From NCBI GenBank assembly GCA_964646515.1, contig CAZYES010000009.1, positions 1 to 33,787 of the forward strand: a DNA stretch of 33,787 nucleotides, read 5' to 3'. Within the stretch, counting starts at the first letter, position 1; every line of letters starts with the position of its first letter. Under the pieces are notes generated by a model. That model saw nothing but the letters and a program-made list of their open reading frames with translations, searched no databases and was not told where the DNA came from. The position numbers were made by a program, and so were the translations under genes. This stretch comes from C7867-002 sp964646515 (GTDB taxonomy: Bacteria > Patescibacteriota > Minisyncoccia > Phycocordibacterales > PALSA-1337). Positions 1 through 9,496 of this stretch are shown one piece after another.

Positions 1-1791
1 TTGGTTTTAGCGATATACCTTTCTTTTTCAATATCTACTGCTGGACCAGTATTTGCGAGTACCACTGACGGTACGGTAAGTACTGCATCGACTAGTCGTT
101 ATGCCTATATGGAGTCTGGAAGTTGGATAGACTTCGGCACAACGTTTGGTGATGTACATGTCACAGACTCTGCTTTGACGGGATACGCATGGAGTGCGGA
201 GTTTGGCTGGATTTCGTTAAATTGTTCCAATACCAGCTCTTGCACTACAGTTGATTATAATGTAGTCAATGACGGCAATGGCGTGCTGTCAGGATATGCA
301 TGGAGCGAATCCGCTGGATGGATAGACTGGAAACCTACTTATGGTGGCGTCACGATAGATTCTTCGGGGGTGTTCAACGGAAGGGCTTGGAGTGATCAAA
401 CCGGCTGGATTACGTTCAATTGTTCTACAGATACTTCGTGTGACGGCGTTGATTATCGAGTAGTAACGGATTGGAGACCAGTAAGTTCCAGGGCGTCTAC
501 GATTGTGGCGTCAGTTGGTAATACGGTTCTTTCTTCTTCGTCAGGATCTAAAACTTGGTACTATTACATCCTTCGTCCTATTTCGATTGCGAAAAATACT
601 GTCGCTGGCATCGCGGAAAAGATCGGAGACGTTTTGTCCGGTGTCTTGTCTAATGAACCGAAAACTGTCTTGCCGGTCGTAGAGGAAGTTATAACCAAGT
701 TATCGCCACTTTCAATGATGGGGAAGTGGAATCTATTGCCAGTGGACAAGATCAATGAGTTTGCTTTGGCACCTCTTCCTGGATCTGTACGAATGTTGGT
801 TGAAAAATTTCCAGAACTTGCCAAGACATTTAAGGCTGTGGGCATAAGTAAGATGAGCGATCTGAACAGACTTTCTGGAGGAAAATTTGTTTTGTCTGGC
901 ATAAGTAAGGAAGCAGGTATCGCCGGAGGAGCCAGCGTCCCGATCGCTTCTCTCACTGCTTCGCAGAAAAAAGCGTTGCCATCGGATATCGTTTTTGCTA
1001 AGGCTGGAAGTTTGATAGATTACAGCATTTTCCTGACGATTGACAACGACGGTACTGCCAATCAAAAGATTGCGACTATCGTTGGGAAACCCGTAGAATT
1101 GGCTGTCAAAGTTGACAAACCCGCCACATCTGTGAAGGGTTACTTAACAATCAAGAACTTGGATCGGCGATCCGCTAGCCGATCTGTACCAGTGACTTCT
1201 CTTTTGGCTGCGCCGATAATGGCTACGCTAGCTCTTGGCAATACATCAAACGCAATTGACGAGGACACTGGTGAATCAGATATTCAAACTGAAGACAAAT
1301 TGGTCTTACAACGATTTGATTATGCTGACCCAGACAATGACGGAATATACACGGCGAGCATCAATGCTCCCATGGTTCATGGCGAATATGAGATCATTTC
1401 TGTCATTGATTATCGAGACAAATCACTAGGCAAAAAAGAGTTGCGTCTCATAGCTGTGGTCGATCCAGAAGGGTATGTTTATGAGCCAAATGGCAATAAA
1501 GAGACACGTATTCCTGATGCTAAAGTGACTTTATTTATAAAAGATCCACAGCATGGAGAGTTTACTGTCTGGTCGGCCAAGGATTATCAGCAGGTAAACC
1601 CACAGAGAACGGACAAAAGCGGTACGTATTCATTTCTAGTACCAGAAGGCCTGTACAAGCTGACAGTGTCGGCGCCTGGTTATTATGATTATGAAGGTGA
1701 AGAATTTACAGTCCAAGAAGGGCATAATGTACATGAAAATATTGCAGTGAAAGCCAAGAGTTGGTGGCGGACACTGTTTGGCCTGCATTGA
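1..1791 (+). CDS. Surface/secreted protein with GYAWS-GWI repeats, 5' end probably cut
   Basis: The frame is open from the first base, so the true start may lie upstream; the visible N-terminus (hydrophobic, ending near VFAST) looks like the last part of a signal peptide. Residues about 60-145 hold three copies of a short repeat of the form GYAWS...GWI, with paired cysteines in the first and third copies. Such repeats are common in CPR cell-surface proteins (family knowledge). The middle has no recognisable fold. The C-terminal 110 residues (around RIPDAKVTLFI to HENIAVKAK) resemble a carboxypeptidase-regulatory-like beta-sandwich, a domain usually found in extracellular adhesin-type proteins. 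No catalytic motif is visible. It probably decorates the cell surface; ligand and role are unknown. Confidence 0.75.
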   Translation: MVLAIYLSFSISTAGPVFASTTDGTVSTASTSRYAYMESGSWIDFGTTFGDVHVTDSALTGYAWSAEFGWISLNCSNTSSCTTVDYNVVNDGNGVLSGYAWSESAGWIDWKPTYGGVTIDSSGVFNGRAWSDQTGWITFNCSTDTSCDGVDYRVVTDWRPVSSRASTIVASVGNTVLSSSSGSKTWYYYILRPISIAKNTVAGIAEKIGDVLSGVLSNEPKTVLPVVEEVITKLSPLSMMGKWNLLPVDKINEFALAPLPGSVRMLVEKFPELAKTFKAVGISKMSDLNRLSGGKFVLSGISKEAGIAGGASVPIASLTASQKKALPSDIVFAKAGSLIDYSIFLTIDNDGTANQKIATIVGKPVELAVKVDKPATSVKGYLTIKNLDRRSASRSVPVTSLLAAPIMATLALGNTSNAIDEDTGESDIQTEDKLVLQRFDYADPDNDGIYTASINAPMVHGEYEIISVIDYRDKSLGKKELRLIAVVDPEGYVYEPNGNKETRIPDAKVTLFIKDPQHGEFTVWSAKDYQQVNPQRTDKSGTYSFLVPEGLYKLTVSAPGYYDYEGEEFTVQEGHNVHENIAVKAKSWWRTLFGLH

Positions 1792-1842
1792 ATCATTGAG
1801 CATTAGTTCTTGGAGTGTTTAATAAAATCTAAATCAAATGAA

Positions 1843-2196
1843 ATGAATAAAAGATCAACCATTATAATTATTATTGTAATATTGCTTATTGGCAATGTTT
1901 ATTTTGCGATTCAGTCATCTCTCAAATCAAGCCAATTGGCGTCTATCAATGCACAAATTTCTATCGTTAGTACCAATCAGAAGATCTTGGGTTTCTCGCG
2001 TATGTTCATTGATGATGTTTTGAATTCTGACAAGGAAGTTGATTTTGATACTCGACTCAAACTGGAAAATGCTGTTCGTGATATCAAGGATCCGGAGATT
2101 CTCGCTCAATGGAGTAAGTTCGTAAACAGCGAAACCGAAGCACAAGCGCAGGTCGAGGTGAAAAATCTCTTGGCGTTGCTTATGAAGAAAATTTGA
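1843..2196 (+). CDS. Small single-pass membrane protein, unknown function
   Basis: The product is 117 residues from ATG 1843. An upstream TTG (1810) would add 11 residues but puts charged residues before the membrane segment, so I prefer the ATG. Residues 5-25 form a very hydrophobic helix rich in isoleucine, followed by an alpha-helical, charged, probably external or periplasmic region that could form a coiled coil. No cysteine or catalytic motif is seen. It lies 51 nt after the surface-protein gene on the same strand and may share its transcript. No Shine-Dalgarno-like sequence precedes it. I do not recognise a family. Confidence 0.6.
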   Translation: MNKRSTIIIIIVILLIGNVYFAIQSSLKSSQLASINAQISIVSTNQKILGFSRMFIDDVLNSDKEVDFDTRLKLENAVRDIKDPEILAQWSKFVNSETEAQAQVEVKNLLALLMKKI

Positions 2197-2273
2197 GCGG
2201 GACGCCATCTGATCGATCTCGGTTGTTGTTTGATATCAAGTGTTACTGATTGTTAGAATCGGGCATGACTCGG

Positions 2274-2301
2274 TTGCGTAAATCCATAAAATAGCTATAC
2301 T
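2274..2301 (+). promoter_or_regulatory. secD promoter, leaderless configuration
   Basis: TTGCGT at 2274-2279, a 16-nt spacer, and TATACT at 2296-2301. Only 7 nt separate the -10 hexamer from the secD ATG at 2309, so transcription should begin at or next to the start codon. Confidence 0.6.
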
Positions 2302-2308
2302 ATTCAAC

Positions 2309-3673
2309 ATGTTAAAACATCGCGCCCGAGCCGTCTTCTTGCTCATATTTGCTACTGCCGTAGGCTATTTTGTTTACGTATCCAATGGACCGGATAGTAG
2401 TCGACCATTTCGTTTGGGCTTGGATCTGTCTGGTGGGACTCATCTAGTCTACAAGGCCGATGTTTCCAAGCTAGATACCACTGATATTTCCGACTCTATG
2501 ACTTCTTTGCGCAATGTCGTGGAACGCCGTGTTAACTTGTTTGGAGTCAGTGAGCCTCTGGTGCAGACCGAACAAGGTACAGCCCTAAGTTCAAAAGAAA
2601 GTGCTTACAAACTTATTGTAGAATTACCCGGTGTTACCGATATTGATGAAGCGGTCAAATCTATAGGCGCTACGCCTATGCTCGATTTTAGATTGTTGAC
2701 GGACACGGAAATGCGAGCCTTTCAAGCTTCCAGTACTTCTGCCGTTTTGGGCACAACCACAGCAGAACAAGAGACGGCGTTCATAGCAATATTTAAACCG
2801 ACTGGTTTGGAAGGTAGTATGGTCGGCAAGGCAAGTCTGCAATTCAATCAGACTACCAATCAGCCCACGGTGGGCCTATCTTTCAATACTGAAGGCAAAC
2901 AACTATTTGGGGAGATAACTAAAAATCATGTCGGTGATTACATAGGTATTTTTCTCGATGGCAGATTGATTTCATATCCCGTCGTTAGAGATGCCATTCT
3001 AGACGGCAAAGCGGAGATTAGCGGTGATTTTACCATAGATGAAGCAAAGACATTGGTTCGTAATATCAACTATGGCGCTCTTCCAGTTCCGATTACTTTG
3101 ATCTCTACACAAACTATAGGTCCCTCACTCGGTCAAGAAGCAGTCAATGGCGGAATCAAAGCCGGCATAGTCTCCTTTGTTATAATTGCTCTATTTCTTA
3201 TAATTTGGTACAGACTTCCAGGATTCGTCGCGGTTATTGCCTTGGGTGTTTATACGGTCATTATGTTAGCTCTGTTCAAACTGATACCAGTCACGCTCAC
3301 TGCTGCGGGTATTGCCGGTTTCATTATTACTATAGGGATGGCTGTGGATGCTAACATTCTTATCTTCGAACGTATGAAAGAAGAGTTGAGTCGCAATCGT
3401 AGTATTTGGGACGCTATGCACGAAGGGTTCGCTCGCGCGTGGTTATCTATTCGAGATTCGAATATCTCTAGTATAATCACCGGTCTGATCTTGTATTATT
3501 TTGGTAGTACTTCCGTTGTTACGGGATTTGCCTTGGTGTTTGTAATTGGCGTTTTTGTTTCGATGTTCACGGCAATCACCGCTTCTAGATTGTTTCTTTA
3601 TGCAGTTGCGCCGGTACATACTACGAAATTGTCGGCTTTTCTTATCAGTAATGGATTTAATTTGAAACGATAA
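2309..3673 (+). CDS. secD: Protein translocase subunit SecD
   Basis: SecD is the RND-like accessory subunit of the Sec translocon; with SecF it uses proton motive force to pull exported proteins off SecYEG on the outer face. The sequence shows an N-terminal membrane helix (about 8-25), the D1 signature LGLDLSGGTHLVY near residues 37-48, a periplasmic P1 region, and a block of membrane helices from about 285 onward containing GMAVDANILIFERMKEE near 342-358, which is diagnostic for SecD. At 454 residues it is shorter than the E. coli protein (about 615), as is usual in CPR. The start is ATG 2309, set by a -10 box 7 nt upstream. secF follows after 4 nt, so the two are co-transcribed. Confidence 0.95.
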   Translation: MLKHRARAVFLLIFATAVGYFVYVSNGPDSSRPFRLGLDLSGGTHLVYKADVSKLDTTDISDSMTSLRNVVERRVNLFGVSEPLVQTEQGTALSSKESAYKLIVELPGVTDIDEAVKSIGATPMLDFRLLTDTEMRAFQASSTSAVLGTTTAEQETAFIAIFKPTGLEGSMVGKASLQFNQTTNQPTVGLSFNTEGKQLFGEITKNHVGDYIGIFLDGRLISYPVVRDAILDGKAEISGDFTIDEAKTLVRNINYGALPVPITLISTQTIGPSLGQEAVNGGIKAGIVSFVIIALFLIIWYRLPGFVAVIALGVYTVIMLALFKLIPVTLTAAGIAGFIITIGMAVDANILIFERMKEELSRNRSIWDAMHEGFARAWLSIRDSNISSIITGLILYYFGSTSVVTGFALVFVIGVFVSMFTAITASRLFLYAVAPVHTTKLSAFLISNGFNLKR

Positions 3674-3677
3674 AAAC

Positions 3678-4610
3678 ATGTGGGTTGTAAATAACAGAAA
3701 AATCTTTTATGTATTCTCGGGTATCCTCATTACCATATCCTTATTGTCTTTGATTTTTTGGGGACTAAAGTTAGGAATTGATTTTACTGGCGGTACGTTG
3801 ATAGAGATCTCATATCCTGGCGATCGTCCCAGCCAAGACCAAATTGCCACAGAGTTGGCTACTATCGACCCAGTTGCTTCTATTCGCCCCAGCACCACGA
3901 AAGACGGTAAGCAAGAGTATATTGTTCGTATGAGGCCTGTTGATCAGAATGAGAAGACAGCCGTTCTCAATGCTTTGTTCGTGAATGAATACGCTTCTAC
4001 AACAGCCACATCCTCATTGACTACAGGTACGGTGGAGACGTTTGATTCGATTGGTCCGATTCTTGGCACGGAGGCTTTGCGCAAAGCCTATGTGTCTATC
4101 GCTTTGGTTATTCTTGGAATCGTTCTTTTCATAACATTTGCTTTTCGAAAAGTCTCACAACCAATTTCTTCTTGGAAATATGGGCTAACGGCTATTATTG
4201 CCCTAGTCCATGATGTTTTGATTCCAATTGGCGTTTTCTCGATTCTAGGCCACTTTGCTGGTTACGAAGTCGATACTCTTTTTGTCACGGCGTTGTTGGT
4301 CATTCTTGGCTTCTCTGTGCACGATACGATCGTAGTCTTTGACCGAATCCGCGAAAATCTTCGTTTGGCCCCGATCAAAAAACCATTTATGACAGTAGTA
4401 GGCGAGAGTATCAGTCAGACGATGGTAAGATCAATCAATACTTCTATGACCACACTCATCGCTCTTGTGGTGCTTTATATTCTTGGTGGTTCAACAACTG
4501 AACATTTCTCACTTGCTCTTATTATTGGTATAGCCGCTGGGACATATTCCTCAATATTTATTGCTTCGTCACTTCTAGTTACGATCGAAAAGTGGGGTTG
4601 GGTAAAGTAA
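3678..4610 (+). CDS. secF: Protein translocase subunit SecF
   Basis: SecF is the partner of SecD in the accessory Sec complex. At 310 residues it is normal for the family. An N-terminal helix (10-30) is followed by LGIDFTGGTLIEI (32-44), the SecF counterpart of the SecD signature, then a periplasmic domain and five predicted helices. GFSVHDTIVVFDRIREN near 211-227 is the SecF membrane motif. The ATG is 4 nt after the secD stop, with no Shine-Dalgarno match, so translation is probably coupled to secD. A weak AT-rich hairpin followed by a T-run lies just after the stop and might act as a terminator. Confidence 0.95.
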   Translation: MWVVNNRKIFYVFSGILITISLLSLIFWGLKLGIDFTGGTLIEISYPGDRPSQDQIATELATIDPVASIRPSTTKDGKQEYIVRMRPVDQNEKTAVLNALFVNEYASTTATSSLTTGTVETFDSIGPILGTEALRKAYVSIALVILGIVLFITFAFRKVSQPISSWKYGLTAIIALVHDVLIPIGVFSILGHFAGYEVDTLFVTALLVILGFSVHDTIVVFDRIRENLRLAPIKKPFMTVVGESISQTMVRSINTSMTTLIALVVLYILGGSTTEHFSLALIIGIAAGTYSSIFIASSLLVTIEKWGWVK

Positions 4611-4656
4611 TTAAAATAGCCCTATTTTTGAGGTTTTATTGACAGCGTTGTCGGTA

Positions 4657-4687
4657 TTGACTTTATTTTTTATTCAAGTAGTATGAT
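4657..4687 (+). promoter_or_regulatory. Candidate 16S rRNA promoter in a 322-nt gene-free stretch
   Basis: The 4611-4932 interval has no gene. It holds TTGACT (4657-4662) and TATGAT (4682-4687) with a long 19-nt spacer. A second candidate is TTGATA (4718-4723) with TATGTA (4741-4746) and a 17-nt spacer. The rest is an AT-rich leader ending in the left arm of the 16S processing stem. Which promoter is used cannot be told from sequence. Confidence 0.35.
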
Positions 4688-4899
4688 ACTCACGCTGTTT
4701 TACTACAGTTACCTTTGTTGATAGTCGAATGTCTGAACTGTATGTACTGACAGTTGTACTTTGAAAGACTCATAAGTTAATTAGAGAATAGTGGCCGCCT
4801 TTATTCGTATTTGCGAATTATGGCGAGCCAATGCAAGTAATCATATATTCAATTGATTCAAAATAAGAGCATAGGACTATACACCTAAAACGAAAATAA

Positions 4900-4930
4900 A
4901 AAATAGTACTTTCTATTTTGTTCCGTTCGC
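4900..4930 (+). repeat. Left arm of 16S pre-rRNA processing stem
   Basis: These 31 nt are complementary to 6709-6739: 29 Watson-Crick pairs, one G-U pair and one A-C mismatch. The two arms bracket the 16S gene exactly as RNase III processing stems do. This is a direct sequence observation; cleavage by RNase III is inference. Confidence 0.85.
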
Positions 4931-4932
4931 TT

Positions 4933-6550
<1,618 letters not shown>

Positions 6551-6708
6551 AATCAACCGTTCAGTACCATTCGCGTGCGAATAGTGCTGGACTTATAGTC
6601 GATATGTTCATTATGAATATTGGTGATCGCTTTCTGACCATATACAAAAGCGCTTAGTCTCCAAAGATAGGGGACACATATGGGAATTATCAATTGAAAT
6701 TCTCATAG

Positions 6709-6739
6709 GCGAACGGAACAAAATAAAGAGTACTATTTT
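6709..6739 (+). repeat. Right arm of 16S pre-rRNA processing stem
   Basis: Complementary to 4900-4930. Between the end of 16S (about 6550) and this arm lie roughly 160 nt of trailer with no gene, no tRNA and no CCTCC sequence. Confidence 0.85.
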
Positions 6740-6776
6740 ATCTAACTTTTAGATTGTAGACGACAAGATAATCATC

Positions 6777-6804
6777 AAAAAACGCCCGTATTCGGGCGTT
6801 TTTT
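6777..6804 (+). terminator. Rho-independent terminator of the 16S transcript
   Basis: An 8-bp stem AACGCCCG/CGGGCGTT (6781-6788 with 6793-6800), TATT loop, flanked by an A-run and a six-T run. It ends the rRNA transcript about 230 nt after the 16S, confirming that this is a single-gene rRNA unit. Confidence 0.9.
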
Positions 6805-6809
6805 ATGTA

Positions 6810-6871
6810 TTGACTTTAACTCTTATATATGATATACTTCTCGCAGAGTGCAACGATGGTTCGTAACCATC
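6810..6871 (+). promoter_or_regulatory. Promoter plus leader hairpin for the 80-aa gene
   Basis: TTGACT (6810-6815), 17-nt spacer, TATACT (6833-6838): the best sigma70-type promoter in the window. Unlike most genes here it leaves a leader of about 40 nt, which contains a perfect 7-bp hairpin GATGGTT-CGT-AACCATC (6855-6871) ending 14 nt before the ATG. The hairpin could influence translation or RNA stability. Confidence 0.7.
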
Positions 6872-6885
6872 AAAATAATTGAATT

Positions 6886-7128
6886 ATGAAAGAACTTGAG
6901 GACCTTGAGAACATCGTAGGAGGGTCAGTGCCACCATTGCCTGGCGAGAACTATGTCGAAGAGATGTCACTCCGGGAGAGTACCGAGCGAGTGATCATGA
7001 CCCGCGTAGCGATTATCGTGACCTTTCTGTCACTGGTAGGAGCCATCGTCTGGAACATTATGTGGGTCAAGCCCCATGACCAGATGCTAGAGAGGGAGTT
7101 CGGAGACAGGCCAGCTAATATTCGCTGA
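6886..7128 (+). CDS. Small single-pass membrane protein, unknown function
   Basis: The product is 80 residues: an acidic N-terminal half (about 1-37, rich in Glu, with a GGSVPPLPGE stretch), one membrane helix near 38-60 (TRVAIIVTFLSLVGAIVW), and a short charged tail. There is no signal peptidase site, so it is probably anchored with the acidic part inside. It stands alone between its own strong promoter and a strong terminator at 7143-7172. No Shine-Dalgarno match precedes the ATG. I do not recognise a family. Confidence 0.65.
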   Translation: MKELEDLENIVGGSVPPLPGENYVEEMSLRESTERVIMTRVAIIVTFLSLVGAIVWNIMWVKPHDQMLEREFGDRPANIR

Positions 7129-7142
7129 TTCAAGTATTTATC

Positions 7143-7180
7143 GCGCCGGAAGGATTCTATTTCCTCCGGCGCTAAATTTT
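7143..7180 (+). terminator. Rho-independent terminator
   Basis: Stem GCGCCGGA (7143-7150) with TCCGGCGC (7165-7172), slightly extended by imperfect pairs around a short loop, then a T-rich run. It closes the 80-aa gene. Confidence 0.8.
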
Positions 7181-7222
7181 TGCCTATTTTTCATGTTTGA
7201 ATCATAGTAATCGAGTGGAGGA

Positions 7223-7304
7223 GGGCATGTGGCGGAATTGGTATATGCGTATGTTTCAGGTGTGTATGGGGCAATCCTTGGAGGTACGGATCTTCTCGTG
7301 CCAC
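7223..7304 (+). pseudogene. Decayed tRNA-Leu (CAG)
   Basis: The segment can be laid out as a type II tRNA: acceptor GGGCATG, a leucine-like D-arm (GCGGAATTGG...), an anticodon loop TTCAGGT giving CAG, a long variable arm and a T-arm. Against function: the T-loop reads TACGGAT rather than TTCGAAT (positions 55 and 58 wrong), the first acceptor pair is G-A, and the anticodon stem relies on three wobble pairs. I call it a tRNA-Leu relic; an odd but working tRNA cannot be fully excluded. Confidence 0.5.
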
Positions 7305-7378
7305 GGTCGCAATCGATTTTGAGATTCGAGGTATTTCATTATGTTTAATTTCACAAATTCTTGGTGTATAATCATTTT

Positions 7379-7651
7379 ATGGAATCAGAACCAAAACCCG
7401 TTCGCATTTCTCAAGAAAGAGGGAAGGAGCTTTTCGAGAGGTTGAGGTCTTCTCTTGATGCTGGTAAGTCTGGAGAAGAACGTGAGAAAATGGCAGATCC
7501 TATTACGAATGGACCAAGACAAAAAGAGGTGAAAAAAGATTCTTTGCCTAAGTCGGAAAAAAGTCCTGGTTATTTGGTCGAATGGGAGAGAAAAAAAGAG
7601 CAGGAAGAAGACGAGTGGTCTAAGAGATTTGGTTCAGACAAGAAAGAATGA
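7379..7651 (+). CDS. Small charged soluble protein, unknown function
   Basis: The product is 90 residues from ATG 7379, highly charged (Lys/Glu-rich), with no membrane segment and a low-complexity, probably disordered middle followed by a helical C-terminus (YLVEWERKKEQEEDEW). The start is set by TATAAT at 7367-7372, only 6 nt before the ATG, giving a leaderless message; a TTG start 18 nt upstream would put the promoter inside the gene. A T-rich tract after the stop (about 7670-7690) may end transcription. I do not recognise a family. Confidence 0.6.
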   Translation: MESEPKPVRISQERGKELFERLRSSLDAGKSGEEREKMADPITNGPRQKEVKKDSLPKSEKSPGYLVEWERKKEQEEDEWSKRFGSDKKE

Positions 7652-7702
7652 CCTGCTCATGCGCCCTAGCTTTTTTGTCTTTTTTTTGTTAATTTTTGTT
7701 GT

Positions 7703-7755
7703 GTATAATGTTAAAGTTGATTGAGTCAGGTTTATGCGCGCATAGCTCAGCTGGT
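7703..7755 (+). repeat. Partial copy of the tRNA-Ile 5' half and its upstream region
   Basis: From 7707 the sequence parallels 7868-7915: the upstream tract AATGTTAAAGTT, then GCGCGCATAGCTCAG and GGT of the D-loop, about 49 bp with some eight differences. It stops abruptly at the D-loop (7755). A TATAAT sits at its left edge, so it may carry the original tRNA promoter. Confidence 0.7.
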
Positions 7756-7867
7756 CCCCCTTCGCTCTTTACTCGCTTTGCTCGTTCCTCCTTCGCTCTA
7801 CGAGCTACGGAGGACAAGTCAGGGATTCGGAGGGACAAGTAGGTCGATGACACTAGACGCGTAAGAG
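7756..7867 (+). other. GC-rich hairpin insert between the two tRNA-Ile copies
   Basis: No gene. The stretch contains a hairpin TCCTCC (7786-7791) with GGAGGA (7809-7814) and inner GCTC/GAGC pairs, followed by two near-repeats GGAGGACAAGT and GGAGGGACAAGT. It looks like an inserted repeat element; I cannot name it. Confidence 0.4.
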
Positions 7868-7896
7868 AATGTTAAAGTTAATAAGGTTAGATTTAT

Positions 7897-7969
7897 GCGC
7901 GCATAGCTCAGTTGGTAGAGCACACCACTGATACTGGTGGGGTCCTAGGTTCGAATCCTAGTGCGCGCA
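7897..7969 (+). tRNA. tRNA-Ile (anticodon GAU)
   Basis: A complete 73-nt cloverleaf: acceptor GCGCGCA/TGCGCGC, D-arm GCTC...GAGC, anticodon stem CACCA/TGGTG around loop CTGATAC (anticodon GAT), T-arm CTAGG-TTCGAAT-CCTAG, discriminator A. CCA is not encoded. Its 3' end is the left boundary of the island, and the serine recombinase gene on the other strand ends inside its T-arm. Confidence 0.95.
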
Positions 7970-9424
7970 CAATAGTTTGATATCATTAGTTTTTGGTGCT
8001 TTTGCAAGAGCTGAATACGGACTTTTGAATTGGTATTGAGCCACAGTTTTGTCTTTGATCGAAGCGTTCGAAAGTAACTTTTCTAGCATCTTTCGCTTTT
8101 CCTGATCATCAACGACTAAATACCTAGCCGAGGCTTTGTTGCCGTCCAGGAATACATTTTTGACCTGTTCGAAAGTAGCAGCCGTTGGTCTGGTTTTGGC
8201 CTGAATATCTTTGATCTGCTTCTTGATCTCCACACGCTTGTTTTCGATCTCCTGTAGCTTGAGCTTGTAGACTTCTTCTCTGATGAGTTTGGAGCTGTAG
8301 CCGTCTGTGAGTGTTAACTCTCTTTCTAGGAGTAAATTAAGCTCGCTAGAGAGGTTTTCCAGTGGTAATCTGGTGCGGTCTGCTTGCTCATTGTATTTGA
8401 CTCTGTAAGCCTCGCCGGAGATGGCGATCATTTCCTCGTCGATTTTGAGGTCCAGGAATTTCTGGGAGATGAGCCCATCAACATATTCAGAACGCATATA
8501 CTTTTTGTGTTCCTCGCAATTGCCTTTGCCATTAGTGCAGTAATAATACTTGAAGCCCTTTTTGGTATCACAAGTTAAGGCACAGCCGCAGGAGGCGCAT
8601 GTAAGGAAGCCGCGGGCTGAATAGAAATGCTTTTTGACCTTGGGATGAAGCTTGCCGTTGAGAACATCTTGAACCTTGTCGAATAATTCCTTTGAAATGA
8701 GAGGCGTATGTTTTCCTTCATATATCTTGCCATCTCTTTCCATGAAGCCCATATAGAATTTATGGGAAAGGTTTCTGTGAATTTGATTCTTGCATACCTT
8801 GCCGCCAGAAGTGGTGCGTAGGCCTTCTTGGTAGAGAATGTCGCTGATCTGTTTAACGCTGTAGCCGCCTGTAGCGTATAGTTCAAATGCACGAACAATG
8901 TACGGTGATACTTTCTTGTCGATCTTAATGGTTTTCGTGCCACGATCGTTTACATACCCGAACGGGGCGCGACTAGGCCAGCCGCCGTGTTCCATTTTGG
9001 CACGATTACCACGCTTCACATTGATACTTAAATCTCGGATATACTGATTAGCCATGGCCTGTTCAATGCTCATCAAAAGCACGTTGTCAGATGGAAAATA
9101 GCTTTTCTCAAATGTTCGGATGCACTTGATCTTGCCCGTTTGCAGAAGCCACTGAATTTGTCCGCCATCAACAGGATTCCTGGTGAGACGATCGATTTTC
9201 CAGCAGAGAATAGCATCGGCTTTACCGGCGGAAATCATGGCGATCATTTCATTGAATACAGGGCGGCCCGGAGCTTTGGCAGATTTCTTTTCGGTTAAAG
9301 TCTGGACAATCTCAATACCTTGGGCCTTAGCCAGATCAGTCAGCTCTTTTTGTTGCGATTCCAGAGACAGCACTTGCTTGTCTTCGGTATCAGTGGATTT
9401 TCTACAGTAGAGAATATATTTCAT
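7958..9424 (-). CDS. Large serine recombinase / integrase
   Basis: Site-specific DNA recombinase of the large serine family, which integrates and excises mobile DNA through a serine-DNA intermediate. 488 residues: an N-terminal resolvase domain with YCRKS (catalytic Ser10) and DRLTR (about 78-82, conserved Arg), a recombinase domain (about 150-270), a zinc ribbon (CASCGC ... CTNGKGNC, about 275-310), and a coiled-coil-rich C-terminal region (about 340-440). The last residues, Cys-Ala-His, and the stop are encoded by the complement of tRNA-Ile positions 7958-7969, so the gene end is supplied by the host tRNA. It is the only recombinase in the island and the obvious candidate for acting on the B repeats. 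Confidence 0.93.
   Translation of the reverse strand: MKYILYCRKSTDTEDKQVLSLESQQKELTDLAKAQGIEIVQTLTEKKSAKAPGRPVFNEMIAMISAGKADAILCWKIDRLTRNPVDGGQIQWLLQTGKIKCIRTFEKSYFPSDNVLLMSIEQAMANQYIRDLSINVKRGNRAKMEHGGWPSRAPFGYVNDRGTKTIKIDKKVSPYIVRAFELYATGGYSVKQISDILYQEGLRTTSGGKVCKNQIHRNLSHKFYMGFMERDGKIYEGKHTPLISKELFDKVQDVLNGKLHPKVKKHFYSARGFLTCASCGCALTCDTKKGFKYYYCTNGKGNCEEHKKYMRSEYVDGLISQKFLDLKIDEEMIAISGEAYRVKYNEQADRTRLPLENLSSELNLLLERELTLTDGYSSKLIREEVYKLKLQEIENKRVEIKKQIKDIQAKTRPTAATFEQVKNVFLDGNKASARYLVVDDQEKRKMLEKLLSNASIKDKTVAQYQFKSPYSALAKAPKTNDIKLLCAH
7963..7973 (+). repeat. Left attachment core (tRNA-Ile 3' end)
   Basis: GCGCGCACAAT overlaps the last seven bases of tRNA-Ile and is repeated exactly at 19855-19865. 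The shorter GCGCGCACA also ends repeats B1 and B2. This is the layout expected when an element integrates at a tRNA 3' end and leaves the tRNA intact. Confidence 0.6.
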
Positions 9425-9496
9425 GGATATGATTAGATTAGGTTGATAATGTGATTATGAGAATGTAATTGTTGGAAGTGTACTCCTAAAAAATAT

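Noticed and set aside
564..1065. Minus-strand frames opposite the first surface-protein gene
   Set aside because: Shadows of the plus-strand frame, which has signal-peptide and repeat evidence.
8575..8943. 122-codon frame on the minus strand inside the serine recombinase
   Set aside because: It is an alternate frame of a well-supported gene and has no domain or start context.
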